Of a DNA stretch of 56,416 nucleotides, positions 40,904 through 49,696 are shown one piece after another. This DNA comes from a bacterium (lineage in GTDB: Bacteria > UBA10199 > JACPAL01 > GCA-016699445). Where the stretch lies: assembly GCA_035454885.1 (NCBI GenBank), contig DATIGE010000062.1:1-56416 (forward strand). The letters run 5' to 3'. The notes beneath the pieces are model-generated. The model was not told the origin of the DNA. It saw only the letters and a program-made list of their open reading frames with translations, and did not search any database. Each line of letters begins with the position of its first letter. Positions within the stretch are counted from its first letter, which is position 1. A program made the position numbers and the translations under genes.

Positions 40904-41680
40904 ATGCCTCCGATGAGCGGACTCAACGAATTTCTGACGGGCCTGGGACTTTTCACCGTCCTGCTTCTCTTGATCCGCCTCCTCCCGGACTTCGCGCGGA
41001 ACCTGACGCTCGTGCTGGCGTCCCTGGCGGTGATCGAGATCTACACCACTCCCTTCTTCACCTTCGGCCTGGTCGCCGTGACCGGCCTCGTTTACTACGG
41101 TCTCTTCTGGCTCCAGTGGAATCCGCGGAAGGCCATTTTCTGCCGGATCCTCAACGTCGGCCTAGCCGCAGGACTCATCGCGCTTGTCATTTTCATCCCT
41201 CGGGAAGGGGCGGCTGCGGTCTTTCTCGGATTCCGTCTCCTGTGGGTCGCGCAGGGAGTCGGGAGCGGACGTCCTCTGCCGTCCGACCCCCTCGAATTCT
41301 TCGTTTACGCCTTTTTCTTTCCGACCTTCTTCATCGGGCCTTTGGAGCGCCTGGACGAGTTCCGCAAGAACCTCACGACCGAACACCGGACCGGCCTTTC
41401 GTGGAGAGAGACGGGTCTCAGGCTCGGCCGGATCGCCGTCGGGTTGTTGAAGGTCTGGGCGGTCGTGCGTTTTCTCCCGCTGGCGGGTCTGGCCGGCGTT
41501 CCGGGCGTCTATCTCGGCCTTTCGGGGCTCTTCGACGTGATCCTGGGATGCGCGGGACTGGCCGGCTACCGGCTCTCGGCGTCTCTCGACGCCTTCCCTC
41601 TCGGGACGCTGGCGTCGCGGGCCTTCCTGTTCCATTTCGCGGTCGTCGGCGGGATGGTCCTGCGGCTGAAATCCCTTTAA
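40904..41680 (+). CDS. MBOAT-like membrane protein, short
   Basis: A 258-aa protein with about seven hydrophobic segments. The central block LGFRLLWVAQGVGSG...PLEFFVYAFFFPTFFIGPLERLDEFRKNL resembles the N-terminal half of MBOAT acyltransferases such as AlgI/DltB (the FFP-x4-GPI-x-R pattern). The C-terminal half with the catalytic histidine is missing; the frame ends after VVGGMVLRLKSL. ATG 40904 and ATG 40913 are both possible. It may be a truncated gene or a reduced homologue of unknown role. The stop overlaps the convergent gene's stop by 4 nt. Confidence 0.6.
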   Translation: MPPMSGLNEFLTGLGLFTVLLLLIRLLPDFARNLTLVLASLAVIEIYTTPFFTFGLVAVTGLVYYGLFWLQWNPRKAIFCRILNVGLAAGLIALVIFIPREGAAAVFLGFRLLWVAQGVGSGRPLPSDPLEFFVYAFFFPTFFIGPLERLDEFRKNLTTEHRTGLSWRETGLRLGRIAVGLLKVWAVVRFLPLAGLAGVPGVYLGLSGLFDVILGCAGLAGYRLSASLDAFPLGTLASRAFLFHFAVVGGMVLRLKSL

Positions 41681-42063
41681 TGCTGACTCAGGAGAGAGCG
41701 CACCTCCTGAGCCTTTTCCATGTCGAAATTCATCTCGGCCATGCGCGCGCACTCCTCGGCTTGGCGGAGCTCCTCGTCCAAACCGGCGGCGTCGCCGGCC
41801 TGGGCCTTCCGCATCGCGCACCGCATGTGGTGGAGGTAGGCAAGCCGGCTCTGGGCCTGACCCCAGGGGAGGCCCTCGATCTCCTCGACCTCGGTCCCCA
41901 TGCCTCGCAGAAAACGGCGGGCCTGGTCGTCCCCCAAATAGTATTCGTGACGCGCCCCGTCCTCATCGCGGACAATAATGAGGTCCGTAGGCCCGATGAC
42001 TCCGTCGCCGCGGTCACGAATGCCGACAAAATCGTAGTGAAGCCCGTTCTCCCTCCGGTTCAT
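41677..42063 (-). CDS. Hypothetical protein (128 aa)
   Basis: The ATG at 42063 follows a GGGGG stretch. The N-terminal half looks beta-rich (GLHYDFVGIRDRGDGVIGPTDLIIVRDEDGARHEYYLGDDQA), and the C-terminal half is helical and charged (RMAEMNFDMEKAQEVRSLLSQH). There is no signal peptide or membrane segment. I do not recognise the family. It is divergent from hpnH and overlaps the stop of the MBOAT-like gene on the other strand. Confidence 0.6.
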   Translation of the reverse strand: MNRRENGLHYDFVGIRDRGDGVIGPTDLIIVRDEDGARHEYYLGDDQARRFLRGMGTEVEEIEGLPWGQAQSRLAYLHHMRCAMRKAQAGDAAGLDEELRQAEECARMAEMNFDMEKAQEVRSLLSQH

Positions 42064-42208
42064 AAGGAACCCCCTGTTTTCATTTGTACTTTTTGGGATG
42101 GCTGAAGATGCAGGAAAAGAAATTGGATGGTCACGATCCGCATGCAGTCCAAATATACGCCCTCGACGTACCCTTTCCAAGCCCCGGTGCGAAATTTTGA
42201 AAGAAAAT

Positions 42209-42235
42209 CCCTTGCCCCCCTTTTGCCGGCAAGGG
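42209..42235 (+). promoter_or_regulatory. Hairpin in the hpnH leader
   Basis: CCCTTGCC (42209-42216) pairs with GGCAAGGG (42228-42235) around an 11-nt loop, 21 nt before the hpnH ATG. The 193-nt gap between the divergent gene and hpnH is AT-richer than its surroundings and holds this hairpin. It could attenuate or regulate hpnH; no known riboswitch is recognised. Confidence 0.35.
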
Positions 42236-42256
42236 TAGTCTCGCGCCCCACTATAT

Positions 42257-43324
42257 ATGTCGGTTCCCGTTTCCCAGGCCCTGCGCGTGATGAGCTACGT
42301 CCTCTCCCAAAAAATCCGGGGGAGGAAGCGCTATCCCTTGGTCCTCATGCTCGAACCCCTCTTCCGCTGCAATCTCGAATGCGCCGGCTGCGGCAAGATC
42401 CAGTTTCCGGAAGAAATCCTGAACAAGCGCCTGACCCCCGAGCAGTGCTTCCGGGCCGTGGAGGAGTGCGGGGCCCCCATGGTGAGCATCCCGGGCGGTG
42501 AGCCCCTCATTCATCCTGAGATACAGGAGATCGTCGAGGGACTGGTGGCCCGCAAGCGCTATGTGTACCTCTGCACCAACGCCATCATGCTTGAACGGAA
42601 GATCCACCTCTTCAAACCCTCGAAATATCTCACGTTCAGCATCCATCTGGACGGTCTTAAGGAAGAACACGACCACGCGGTCTGCCGCGAAGGCATCTTT
42701 GACGTGGCGGTCAAGGCGATCCAGGACGCCAAGGCCAGGGGGTTCCGTGTCACGACGAACACAACCCTCTTCGACGGGGCCAATCCCGACCGGGTACGGC
42801 AGTTTTTCGACCTCGCCACCGAGCTCGGGGTCGAAGGCATGATGGTCTCCCCCGGCTACAGCTACGAAAAGGCCCCGGACCAGGAGCACTTCCTCAAGAG
42901 GAACCGGGCCCATGAGCTCTTTTCGAAGATTTTCGGGAATCCGAAAAAAAGCTGGAAGTTCAATCAATCACCGCTCTTTCTGCGCTTCCTGCAGGGCCAG
43001 GAGAACTATCAGTGCACGCCGTGGGGGAGTCCCGCCTACAACGTCTTCGGATGGCAGAAACCGTGCTACCTCCTGGGCGAGGGTTACGCCTCCTCTTTTA
43101 AGGAGATGATGGAAACGACGGAATGGGACCGGTACGGGACCGGCCGGAACGAAAAATGCGCCGACTGCATGGTCCATTGCGGCTACGAACCCTCGGCCGT
43201 CGACGACACCTTCAGCTCGTGGAAGGGATTTTTCAAGACGCTCCGCTACACGCTCTTTCCCGGCAAAGAGACGACCCCGGCCAGCCAGGCGCCCTCAACC
43301 TCCCCAGCTCGCAAGGCCGCCTAA
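42257..43324 (+). CDS. hpnH: Adenosyl-hopene transferase, radical SAM (HpnH)
   Basis: A radical SAM enzyme that adds the 5'-deoxyadenosyl group to diploptene-type hopene to make adenosylhopane, the entry to side-chain-extended hopanoids. The CX3CX2C cluster is C38-C42-C45 (CNLECAGC), preceded by [12 protein letters not shown]. The HpnH-typical pattern continues with [58 protein letters not shown] and a C-terminal Cys group ([15 protein letters not shown]). The 355-aa length fits. No other hpn or shc gene is adjacent. Confidence 0.94.
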   Translation: MSVPVSQALRVMSYVLSQKIRGRKRYPLVLMLEPLFRCNLECAGCGKIQFPEEILNKRLTPEQCFRAVEECGAPMVSIPGGEPLIHPEIQEIVEGLVARKRYVYLCTNAIMLERKIHLFKPSKYLTFSIHLDGLKEEHDHAVCREGIFDVAVKAIQDAKARGFRVTTNTTLFDGANPDRVRQFFDLATELGVEGMMVSPGYSYEKAPDQEHFLKRNRAHELFSKIFGNPKKSWKFNQSPLFLRFLQGQENYQCTPWGSPAYNVFGWQKPCYLLGEGYASSFKEMMETTEWDRYGTGRNEKCADCMVHCGYEPSAVDDTFSSWKGFFKTLRYTLFPGKETTPASQAPSTSPARKAA

Positions 43325-43348
43325 GAATCGACGTTATTCCGCGCTTTT

Positions 43349-43699
43349 TTACTTCTTATTGGTTTGCTTGCAGGCAAGGGCGGATTGGACGGCCATCTGC
43401 CCGCGCTCCTGGACCGAGACGTCCCCCGATTTGGCCTTTTCGGCATAACGCTTGCCCAACTCGCTCGCGTAGCATCGGCAGTAGGCTGCATTGTCGGGAT
43501 TCCGCTTGAGGCAGGCTTCCAAGGTGTCCTTCTCGATCTGAGAGGCGGGTCTTTCGGCGGGTCTGGCCGCCGGCCTTTCGGCCGCCTTGGGGGCCGCCTT
43601 GACCTCGGGCTTGGCCGGCTCTTCGGCCTTCTGGCAGCCGGTAACGGCCAGCATTAGGGGCAGGGCTAACAGTGAGGCAACAACACGGAGACGCTTCAT
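43349..43699 (-). CDS. Small lipoprotein (116 aa)
   Basis: The signal sequence MKRLRVVASLLALPLMLAVTGC ends in a lipobox (AVTGC) with C22 as the lipidated residue. A Pro/Ala/Lys/Glu-rich spacer follows (EEPAKPEVKAAPKAAERPAARPAERPA), then a small helical domain with three further cysteines (ACLKRNPDNAAYCRCYASELGKRY...ALACKQTNKK). The ATG has GGGAGG upstream. Probably anchored in the cell envelope; function unknown. Confidence 0.78.
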   Translation of the reverse strand: MKRLRVVASLLALPLMLAVTGCQKAEEPAKPEVKAAPKAAERPAARPAERPASQIEKDTLEACLKRNPDNAAYCRCYASELGKRYAEKAKSGDVSVQERGQMAVQSALACKQTNKK

Positions 43700-43924
43700 G
43701 GGATCCTCCCTTGGTTAGTCATTGGCGATCTCGCAGGATTAGACTCCGAATGTCAATTGTTGATTCCCAGCCATATAAGACCTTAATTTTATTTTAATAA
43801 TCGACTTATCCACAGGTTTTTAACGCAGCGCATAATTACTTGACAACCTCTGACGCATCGTGTCGACTAGCTTCCATTAGGAGCTTAGCGACAGCTGTGC
43901 CGCGGGAAGCGGCATATTTGGCAT
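43700..43924. other. AT-rich divergent intergenic region with one DnaA-box match
   Basis: A 225-nt gap between the lipoprotein gene (minus) and the patatin-like gene (plus). It contains an exact TTATCCACA (43806-43814), TTGACA at 43840-43845 without a good -10 box, and ATTTTATTTTAATAA just upstream. A single DnaA box without dnaA or dnaN nearby does not make an origin. The divergent promoters probably lie here. Confidence 0.4.
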
Positions 43925-45136
43925 ATGCCAACTTTAATCCCAAATTCCATCGCCCTTGTCCTGCCCGGTGAGGCCATGTGGGGGGCCTTTCAAACGGGGT
44001 TCGTCATCCAGATGGGCGCCCGGCTCCGGGAGGCCGGTTTCGGGGACCAGCCCTATGCCTTAACGGTCGGCAGTTCCTCCGGAAGTCTGGTGGCCACCGT
44101 CGCGGCGGCCGGGGCCCCCTTTGATCACGACTTCGCGAGGAACGCCTGGATCGACTTCGGGCTGGCCTCCAAGGTCACCCGCAAGAGGCTCAACCCGCAT
44201 CCGGCGGCCTTACGAGAGGTCTTCGATCGCGGCCTGGTCGACACGAGCCGGGCCTTCGGGAGCGACACACAGGTCGTCCTGACCGCCGCGAACTACGACC
44301 CCTTGGGGCTCAGGCACCTGCGCGAGGAGGCGGCCGCGGTCTTGGGGGCGAGCCTCGCCCTCTTCCTGGCCGGCCCCTGCGAAAAGACCTGCGAGCGCCT
44401 CGCGGTGAATGCCGCGATCCTGGTCGAAACGGGCGGGCTTCTCTTCGCCCCCCATTACTTCACGAACAAGCCCTCGTTGCCGGAACGGGCCCAAATCGAA
44501 AAGGCCGACCGTCGCGAGCACTGGACCGTCGTCGACGGCCCCGCCCATCTGCGGCAGGCGGTCGAGGCCTCGTCCCGGATCCCCTACCTGTATGGAAAAC
44601 CGATCGAATTGGCGGACGGACTCTTGATCGACGGTGTCTTCGCCGACAACGCCCCGGTCGAGCTGGCCCTCGAATTGGGGGCCCGCACGGTCTTTGTCGT
44701 GACGAGCAGCAAGAGGGGCAACGTCTTTCCCAAGCCGGTCCAGAGCCTGTTCCAGCGGGGGCTCCATGCCCTCCTGGGCTCCGCCGACAAGGCGGCACGG
44801 AGACTTCCGTCGGGCCCCGCCGTGAAGCGCCTCCGGGAAAGCTTGGGCGAACTCGCCAAGCTCGACGGTCTCGTCCCCGATCCCCGTCCCCTGGACCTCG
44901 ACTCCTTGAGGAATCGGTACCCCGACCGCGCGATCCATGTGATCCACCCGGACCGCGTGAGCTTCCCGGTGAACCGTTTCTTCGAGTCACGTCCCGAAGT
45001 CTTCGGCGGGATCTACGATATGGGCGTCCGCGCCGCGGAACGCGCGCTACAGCAGGGCGTTCTGGATCTGTACCCGGCCCGGACGCGGAGCGACTGGCCT
45101 CAGACGGATGCCGCAACCGCGCCAACAGGAACCTGA
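43925..45136 (+). CDS. Patatin-like phospholipase
   Basis: A 403-aa protein with the patatin catalytic dyad: G-x-S-x-G as GSSSG (49-53, nucleophile S51) and DG-x in LIDGVFADNAPVE (about 235). The N-terminal strand-loop IALVLPGEAMWGAFQTGF replaces the usual Gly-rich oxyanion GGGxxG, so that loop is atypical. No signal peptide is present, so a cytosolic or membrane-associated lipid acyl hydrolase is expected. The C-terminal third (IHVIHPDRVSFPVNRFFESRPEVFGGIYDMG) resembles the end of DUF3336/patatin proteins. It converges on the Rossmann-like gene. Confidence 0.85.
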   Translation: MPTLIPNSIALVLPGEAMWGAFQTGFVIQMGARLREAGFGDQPYALTVGSSSGSLVATVAAAGAPFDHDFARNAWIDFGLASKVTRKRLNPHPAALREVFDRGLVDTSRAFGSDTQVVLTAANYDPLGLRHLREEAAAVLGASLALFLAGPCEKTCERLAVNAAILVETGGLLFAPHYFTNKPSLPERAQIEKADRREHWTVVDGPAHLRQAVEASSRIPYLYGKPIELADGLLIDGVFADNAPVELALELGARTVFVVTSSKRGNVFPKPVQSLFQRGLHALLGSADKAARRLPSGPAVKRLRESLGELAKLDGLVPDPRPLDLDSLRNRYPDRAIHVIHPDRVSFPVNRFFESRPEVFGGIYDMGVRAAERALQQGVLDLYPARTRSDWPQTDAATAPTGT

Positions 45137-45141
45137 GACCA

Positions 45142-46602
45142 TTACTTTTTGAATAGGCTCCGGACGAATCCCGGAATCAGCCGGGGCCTTTTGCCGAGTC
45201 CGATCAAGGCCGCGCGGGTGATGGCCCCCTCGACGGCGTAGGGATGAGAGTAGACCGCCCCGTGGACCTGGAGCGAGGAGAGGCGGCGGACCTTTTCGTT
45301 TTCGTCCTCGAACGGACTGGTCGCGGACCCCACGGCATCCGGATCCAAGACACCCTGAAGAAAGAGCAGCCCCGAGAGCCAGCGCGTCGTCGCGGGGTCA
45401 TAGGTTTCCAGCCCCAAGCTCGGCGCCCCGAGAAATCCCGCTTGAAAGGTCGGGATCTGCATGGAGCGCGTCCTCGTGATGCCCGCCACGTTCGCGGAGA
45501 CCGTCACCGGACGGCCCTTGCCGTCCCCTGTCCCTCGCGCCGCGAAGACCTCGGCCGCGAGCCGTTTCTCGACGTACTGGGCCGCCAAATAGCTCGCGCC
45601 TTGGAGAGAAACGATGTTGCGGGGCCAGAAGGTCCCTTCGTGTTCGTGGAGGTTTTTCCTCAGGACTCCCAGCCCCCTCCATTTCCGGTCCGCAAAGCGG
45701 GGATCGGCGAAACCGCCCAGGGAGGCGACCGCATCCTCCCGCTGGGCCTCGGCCGGGGCCGTGGGTGAGATGTAGAGTCCGATGGACCCGACGAGGGCCG
45801 GGTCGAGGCTCCGGAGGACGGCGTTCATCGAGGCGGTCAGGCGCCATTCCATCGCATGGCCGCCGACGTAGGCGAAGGCCCCGATGTGGACGGGATCGCC
45901 CGCGGCGAAGGCCTCGATCGTCGCGGCGATCTCCCGCGGTTGGGTCAGGAGGTTCGCCCCTCCCGGCGCATGGACGACCGTCCCGCTCTGGAGGGCGCGG
46001 TCGGCGACGTATTTCTCCGCGGACGACAGGTCCAGAAAGAGGACCGTCGCCCCGGCATTCAGAAGGAGCTCGGTCGGGGCCAATTCCGCGCCCGCGCCCA
46101 TCATGACGAATTTCCGCCCCGCGAGGTCGATCGCCCTCTGCCGAGCGACCCAAGCGAGGGCGTCGGCCGCCGCGGGCGTGATCGTGCGACGGGAGAGGAA
46201 GTCCCGTGCGAGTTCGGCGATCTCTCCCCCGGCGTGAATCCGTCCTTCATAGGCGATCCGCGGCGCCAGCCCGCGGGGCGTACCCACCTCCAGCACCGTC
46301 GTGGACAGGGGTTCCGCCCTCTCCCGCATGAACTGGGCGAGAGGGATCTTTGATCCGTCCCCTTGGACATAAACAATCTGCTCGGCGGCAAGCCGGGTCA
46401 TCAGGAACGCCGAGTCGACGCGGCCTGGGCTCTCCAGGGCGGCGCGCTCCGCCTCGAAGCGAATCAACCGCTCGCCGAAATTGCGGGCGCTGATCCCCTC
46501 CACGTGCGCCGCGAGGGCCGGATAGGCCTCCGCGGCCCCCGCCAGGATCGTCTGAAAGAGCGCCGTCGCGGAACGGACCGGAAGATTGACACCGAGATTC
46601 AT
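45142..46602 (-). CDS. Unrecognised protein with a Rossmann-like nucleotide-binding motif (486 aa)
   Basis: The ATG at 46602 has GAGGAGG 8 nt upstream. The protein has no membrane segment. Near residues 180-210 it reads GRKFVMMGAGAELAPTELLLNAGATVLFLDLS, a GxGxE-type beta-alpha-beta pattern with a terminal Asp, as in NAD(P)-binding folds. Further blocks are GTVVHAPGGANLLTQPREIAATIEAF, IGAFAYVGGHAMEWRLTASMNAV, GLYISPTAPAEAQRED and FWPRNIVSLQGASYLAAQYVEKR. I cannot assign it to a known family; a dehydrogenase-like role is inferred from the motif only. It is divergent from the exonuclease gene. Confidence 0.65.
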   Translation of the reverse strand: MNLGVNLPVRSATALFQTILAGAAEAYPALAAHVEGISARNFGERLIRFEAERAALESPGRVDSAFLMTRLAAEQIVYVQGDGSKIPLAQFMRERAEPLSTTVLEVGTPRGLAPRIAYEGRIHAGGEIAELARDFLSRRTITPAAADALAWVARQRAIDLAGRKFVMMGAGAELAPTELLLNAGATVLFLDLSSAEKYVADRALQSGTVVHAPGGANLLTQPREIAATIEAFAAGDPVHIGAFAYVGGHAMEWRLTASMNAVLRSLDPALVGSIGLYISPTAPAEAQREDAVASLGGFADPRFADRKWRGLGVLRKNLHEHEGTFWPRNIVSLQGASYLAAQYVEKRLAAEVFAARGTGDGKGRPVTVSANVAGITRTRSMQIPTFQAGFLGAPSLGLETYDPATTRWLSGLLFLQGVLDPDAVGSATSPFEDENEKVRRLSSLQVHGAVYSHPYAVEGAITRAALIGLGKRPRLIPGFVRSLFKK

Positions 46603-46687
46603 GAGCAGGCCTCCTCGATAAAAGTGGGTCTCATGTCGCCGCTCCGATACAAAAGTTGCCAAAATAAGGTAGGAATTCTATTGAACA

Positions 46688-47464
46688 ATGGCGATGCAGA
46701 CCCAAAAACTCGTCTCCTGGAACGTAAACGGCATCCGGGCGGTCCTCAAAAAGGATTTCGCAAAATCGATCCTCTCCCTCGCCCCGGACGTCTTCTGCCT
46801 GCAGGAGATCAAGGCCCGACCGGAGCAGGTCGAGTCGGACGATCTCGCCGCTTTCGAACCATACGAGGCCATTTGGAACCCCGCCGACCGCCCCGGCTAC
46901 TCCGGGACGGCCGTGTTCACACGCGTGAAACCCGCGGACGTGCGGTTGGGCATCGGCATGAAGGAACACGACGCCGAAGGCCGGGTGATCACCTGCGAGT
47001 TCCCCGAATATTTCTTGGTGAACGTCTACACGCCGAACGCGGGCGAGGAGCTGAAGCGGCTGCCCTATCGCCTCCAATGGGAAAAGGACTTCCGGGCCTA
47101 CTTGAAAGGCCTGGAGAAGAAGAAGCCGGTCGTTCTTTGCGGCGATTTGAACGTCGCCCACAAGGAAATCGATCTGGAGCATCCGGCGGCCAATCGGGGG
47201 AATTCGGGATTCACCGATGAAGAAAGGGCGGAGTTCACCAAGCTGCTCGAATCCGGCTTCCTCGATACCTTCCGAGAGATCGACCAAAGCCCAAAAAAAT
47301 ACACCTGGTGGACCTACCGCATGGGAGCCCGGTCCCGGAACGTGGGGTGGCGGATCGACTACTTTTGCATTTCCAAAGACCTCCGGCCGGCAATGAAAAC
47401 GGCCACGATCCATCCCGACCTCCTGGGATCGGACCACTGCCCCGTCGGCCTAGAGCTCAAATGA
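46688..47464 (+). CDS. xth: Exodeoxyribonuclease III / AP endonuclease
   Basis: A 258-aa member of the exonuclease-endonuclease-phosphatase superfamily, which cleaves 5' to abasic sites in base excision repair. Motifs: VSWNVNGIRA (Asn), FCLQEIKA (metal Glu), YTPNAGEELKRLPYRLQWEKDF, CGDLNVAHKEIDLEHP (Asp/Asn), GWRIDYFCIS and the terminal GSDHCPVGLELK (Asp-His). It is closer to the ExoA/eukaryotic APE branch, judged by WWTYRMGARSRNVGWRIDYF. The stop lies 2 nt from the convergent acyl-CoA dehydrogenase stop. Confidence 0.96.
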   Translation: MAMQTQKLVSWNVNGIRAVLKKDFAKSILSLAPDVFCLQEIKARPEQVESDDLAAFEPYEAIWNPADRPGYSGTAVFTRVKPADVRLGIGMKEHDAEGRVITCEFPEYFLVNVYTPNAGEELKRLPYRLQWEKDFRAYLKGLEKKKPVVLCGDLNVAHKEIDLEHPAANRGNSGFTDEERAEFTKLLESGFLDTFREIDQSPKKYTWWTYRMGARSRNVGWRIDYFCISKDLRPAMKTATIHPDLLGSDHCPVGLELK

Positions 47465-47465
47465 A

Positions 47466-49223
47466 TTAAAGGACGTCCGCGAGAGCGGATCTGTCGCCCG
47501 TCTGGATGCGCGCGATATTCACGTCCATCTCGGGGAGGAGCTGTTCGACGTAGAACCTCGCCACCTCAATTTTGCCCTGGAGAAACTTCGTCCGCTCAGG
47601 AGTCGGTTTTTTGGCCAATTGTTCCACCGCGACGGCGGCGCGGCGCACGAGGAGTTGGGCGCAGATCGCGTCGCCGAAGGCCCGCAGGAACGGCGTCGCC
47701 GCAAGGCCCACGTAGGCCTGGTCGCCGGCGCTTTTCCCGATGTGCAGGGCCGCCTTGCCGAAACGGTCGATCGCCGCCAGGCACTTGTCGACCGACGGTT
47801 TCAGTTCGGCAGATTCACCCGCCTTCTTCAACTGGCCGACGACATGCGCCAGGTAGCGCTTCAGGTTTTCTCCGGCGTTCTTGAGGAACTTCCGTCCGAT
47901 CAGGTCCATGGCCTGGATGCCGTTCGTCCCCTCGTAAAGCGAGGCGATCTTCAAGTCCCTCATGTATTGCTCGACCGGATAATCGGAAACATAGCCGTAA
48001 CCGCCGTACGTCTGGATCGCGAGCTCGGTCACCCGGAAGCCCATGTCGGACCCGAAGGCCTTGCACACGGGGGTCATGAGGCCCAGGTAGCTTTCATATT
48101 CTTCGCGCACATGCGCATCCGGATGGTGCCAGCCGATGTCGACGAAGAGACCGGCCTCCAAGATCAGGCATCGCAAACCTTCCACGTAAGCCTTCATCGT
48201 CATGAGCATCCGGCGAACGTCCGGGTATTCGACGATGAGCGTTTTGCCGCCCTGCGTGCGCTCCTTGGCGTAACCGAGCGCGTGCTCGTAGGCGGGCCCG
48301 GCGATCGACACGCCCTGTTGGCCGACGGCGAGCCTCGCCTCGTTCATCAGCTGGAACATGTACTTCATGCCCTCCATGGGTTTTCCGACGAGGAAGCCCT
48401 GGCATTGGCCCTTGTCGCCGAATTCGAGGAGACACGTGGGCGAGGCCTTGATGCCCATCTTGTGCTCGATCGAGACGAGCTTGACGTCGTTGTCGGCGTC
48501 CAGGCCGCCGTCGGCGTTCACGCGCCTGGCCGGCACGACGAAGAGCGAGATGCCCTTGGTGCCCGCCGGGTCGCCTTCGATCCGCGCGAGGACGAGATGA
48601 ACGATGTTCGGCGTGAGGTCATGATCGCCGGAGGTGATGAAGATCTTCGTGCCCTGAATCGAATACGAACCGTCGGCGTTCTTCCTAGCCGTCGTCGTCA
48701 GGTCGCCGACCGCGGATCCGGCCTGCGGCTCGGTCAGACACATCGTGCCGCACCATTCGCCCGACGTCATCTTGGGCAGGTAGATCCGAGTCAACTCCGG
48801 CGAGGCGAAGGCCTGCATCATGTTGCAATCCCCGCGGGTCAGGAGGTGAAAGAAGGCGAAGCTCGTGCACGCCCCCATGATGAATTCGGACAGGGCCGTA
48901 TTGATGAGGGTCGGGAGTCCCATGCCGCCGTATTCGGGATTCAGGTCGATCGACATGAATCCGTTCTGTCCGAACCGGGCCAGCGCCTCCTTGAACCCTT
49001 CCGGCATCCTCACGCGCCCGTCGACGACCTTGGCGCCGATGCGATCGCCCTTTTCGTTCAAGGGCGCGAGCTCGTTCTTGGCGAATTTGAGGCCTTCCTC
49101 CAGGATCTGCCGGTACATGTCGGAGGTCTGTCCCTGAAAGCGGGGAAAATTCGCGAGCTGGTCGGGCTTGAGAAAATCAAAAAGGGTGAAAAGGACGTCT
49201 TCAAAATCGACTTTGTATTCCAT
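47466..49223 (-). CDS. Acyl-CoA dehydrogenase, long (FadE-type) with C-terminal extension
   Basis: A 585-aa FAD enzyme that oxidises acyl-CoA to enoyl-CoA. The N-terminal helical domain contains GFMSIDLNPEYGGMGLPTLINTA. The FAD/acyl-binding stretch CLTEPQAGSAVGDLTTTA and the TKIFITSGDHD, GIKASPTCLLEFGD and AIQTYGGYGYVSDYPVEQYMRDLKIASLYEGTNGIQAMDLIGRKFLK blocks are clear. The Glu in YEGTNGIQ is the expected catalytic base. After the core comes the ~120-residue C-terminal domain of the larger subfamily. The ATG at 49223 has GAGGAGG upstream. The role is probably fatty-acid beta-oxidation; chain-length preference is unknown. Confidence 0.94.
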   Translation of the reverse strand: MEYKVDFEDVLFTLFDFLKPDQLANFPRFQGQTSDMYRQILEEGLKFAKNELAPLNEKGDRIGAKVVDGRVRMPEGFKEALARFGQNGFMSIDLNPEYGGMGLPTLINTALSEFIMGACTSFAFFHLLTRGDCNMMQAFASPELTRIYLPKMTSGEWCGTMCLTEPQAGSAVGDLTTTARKNADGSYSIQGTKIFITSGDHDLTPNIVHLVLARIEGDPAGTKGISLFVVPARRVNADGGLDADNDVKLVSIEHKMGIKASPTCLLEFGDKGQCQGFLVGKPMEGMKYMFQLMNEARLAVGQQGVSIAGPAYEHALGYAKERTQGGKTLIVEYPDVRRMLMTMKAYVEGLRCLILEAGLFVDIGWHHPDAHVREEYESYLGLMTPVCKAFGSDMGFRVTELAIQTYGGYGYVSDYPVEQYMRDLKIASLYEGTNGIQAMDLIGRKFLKNAGENLKRYLAHVVGQLKKAGESAELKPSVDKCLAAIDRFGKAALHIGKSAGDQAYVGLAATPFLRAFGDAICAQLLVRRAAVAVEQLAKKPTPERTKFLQGKIEVARFYVEQLLPEMDVNIARIQTGDRSALADVL

Positions 49224-49375
49224 CGAATCCTCCTCATCTGAAAAGAACCCTTCCATTATCGGCCCAATCCGCTCCTGGCAAGGGCGAAGCCTCGATCCGC
49301 TCTCTTTGACAGGGCCGACCCTCGTGTCACGCTGCTCACCTTGACCCTCGCGGCCGTTTGGCTGAACATCCTCCT

Positions 49376-49552
49376 ATGAACGAGGAAATCACCGTCGCCT
49401 GCCCCTATTGCAGCGAGACCTTTGTCATCGAACCGGAGCCCTCCGACGACCCGGTTGAGTACGTGGAGGATTGCCACGTCTGTTGCCGGCCCATCCTCAT
49501 CACCGTCACGTATTCCGAGGAGGGAAGCGACGTCGTGGTGGCTCGGGAATGA
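49376..49552 (+). CDS. CPXCG-motif cysteine-rich protein
   Basis: A 58-aa protein: MNEEITVACPYCSETFVIEPE, then VEYVEDCHVCCRPILITVTY. It has two cysteine pairs (CPYC and CHVCC) separated by about 22 residues, matching the small CPXCG zinc-ribbon-like family; the first motif here is CPYCSE. ATG 49376 is chosen over a TTG 18 nt upstream because family members start MxxE. Zinc binding is inferred and function is unknown. It is divergent from the acyl-CoA dehydrogenase gene. Confidence 0.8.
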   Translation: MNEEITVACPYCSETFVIEPEPSDDPVEYVEDCHVCCRPILITVTYSEEGSDVVVARE

Positions 49553-49696
49553 CGGCTGAGGTGCTTCGTGGCGGACAGATATGTTTGTCTTTTAACATGC
49601 TAATTCATAAATACTAATTAAAATTAAGAATCATTATTATCAAACAAATGCATTATTATGATGCTCTTTACACCCTCCTGAATTCAGGCGAAAATA
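49553..49696. other. AT-rich intergenic segment
   Basis: A 144-nt gap. The segment 49590-49670 is unusually AT-rich for this genome (runs such as CTAATTAAAATTAAG and ATTATTATGATG). No confident promoter pair is seen, although TTAACA and TATTAT near-matches occur. No RNA gene is recognised. It probably carries the promoter of the following gene or is foreign DNA. Confidence 0.35.

Noticed and set aside
43806-43814. Exact DnaA box TTATCCACA as a possible replication origin
   Set aside because: Only one box is seen, with no dnaA, dnaN, gyrB or box cluster nearby; a single match in an AT-rich promoter gap is not enough.
646-43830. Shared 14-mer TTTTTAACGCAGCG upstream of tmk (646-659) and of the patatin-like gene (about 43817-43830)
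   Set aside because: A 14-nt match including a T-run is expected a few times by chance in a window of this size; no common flanking structure was found.
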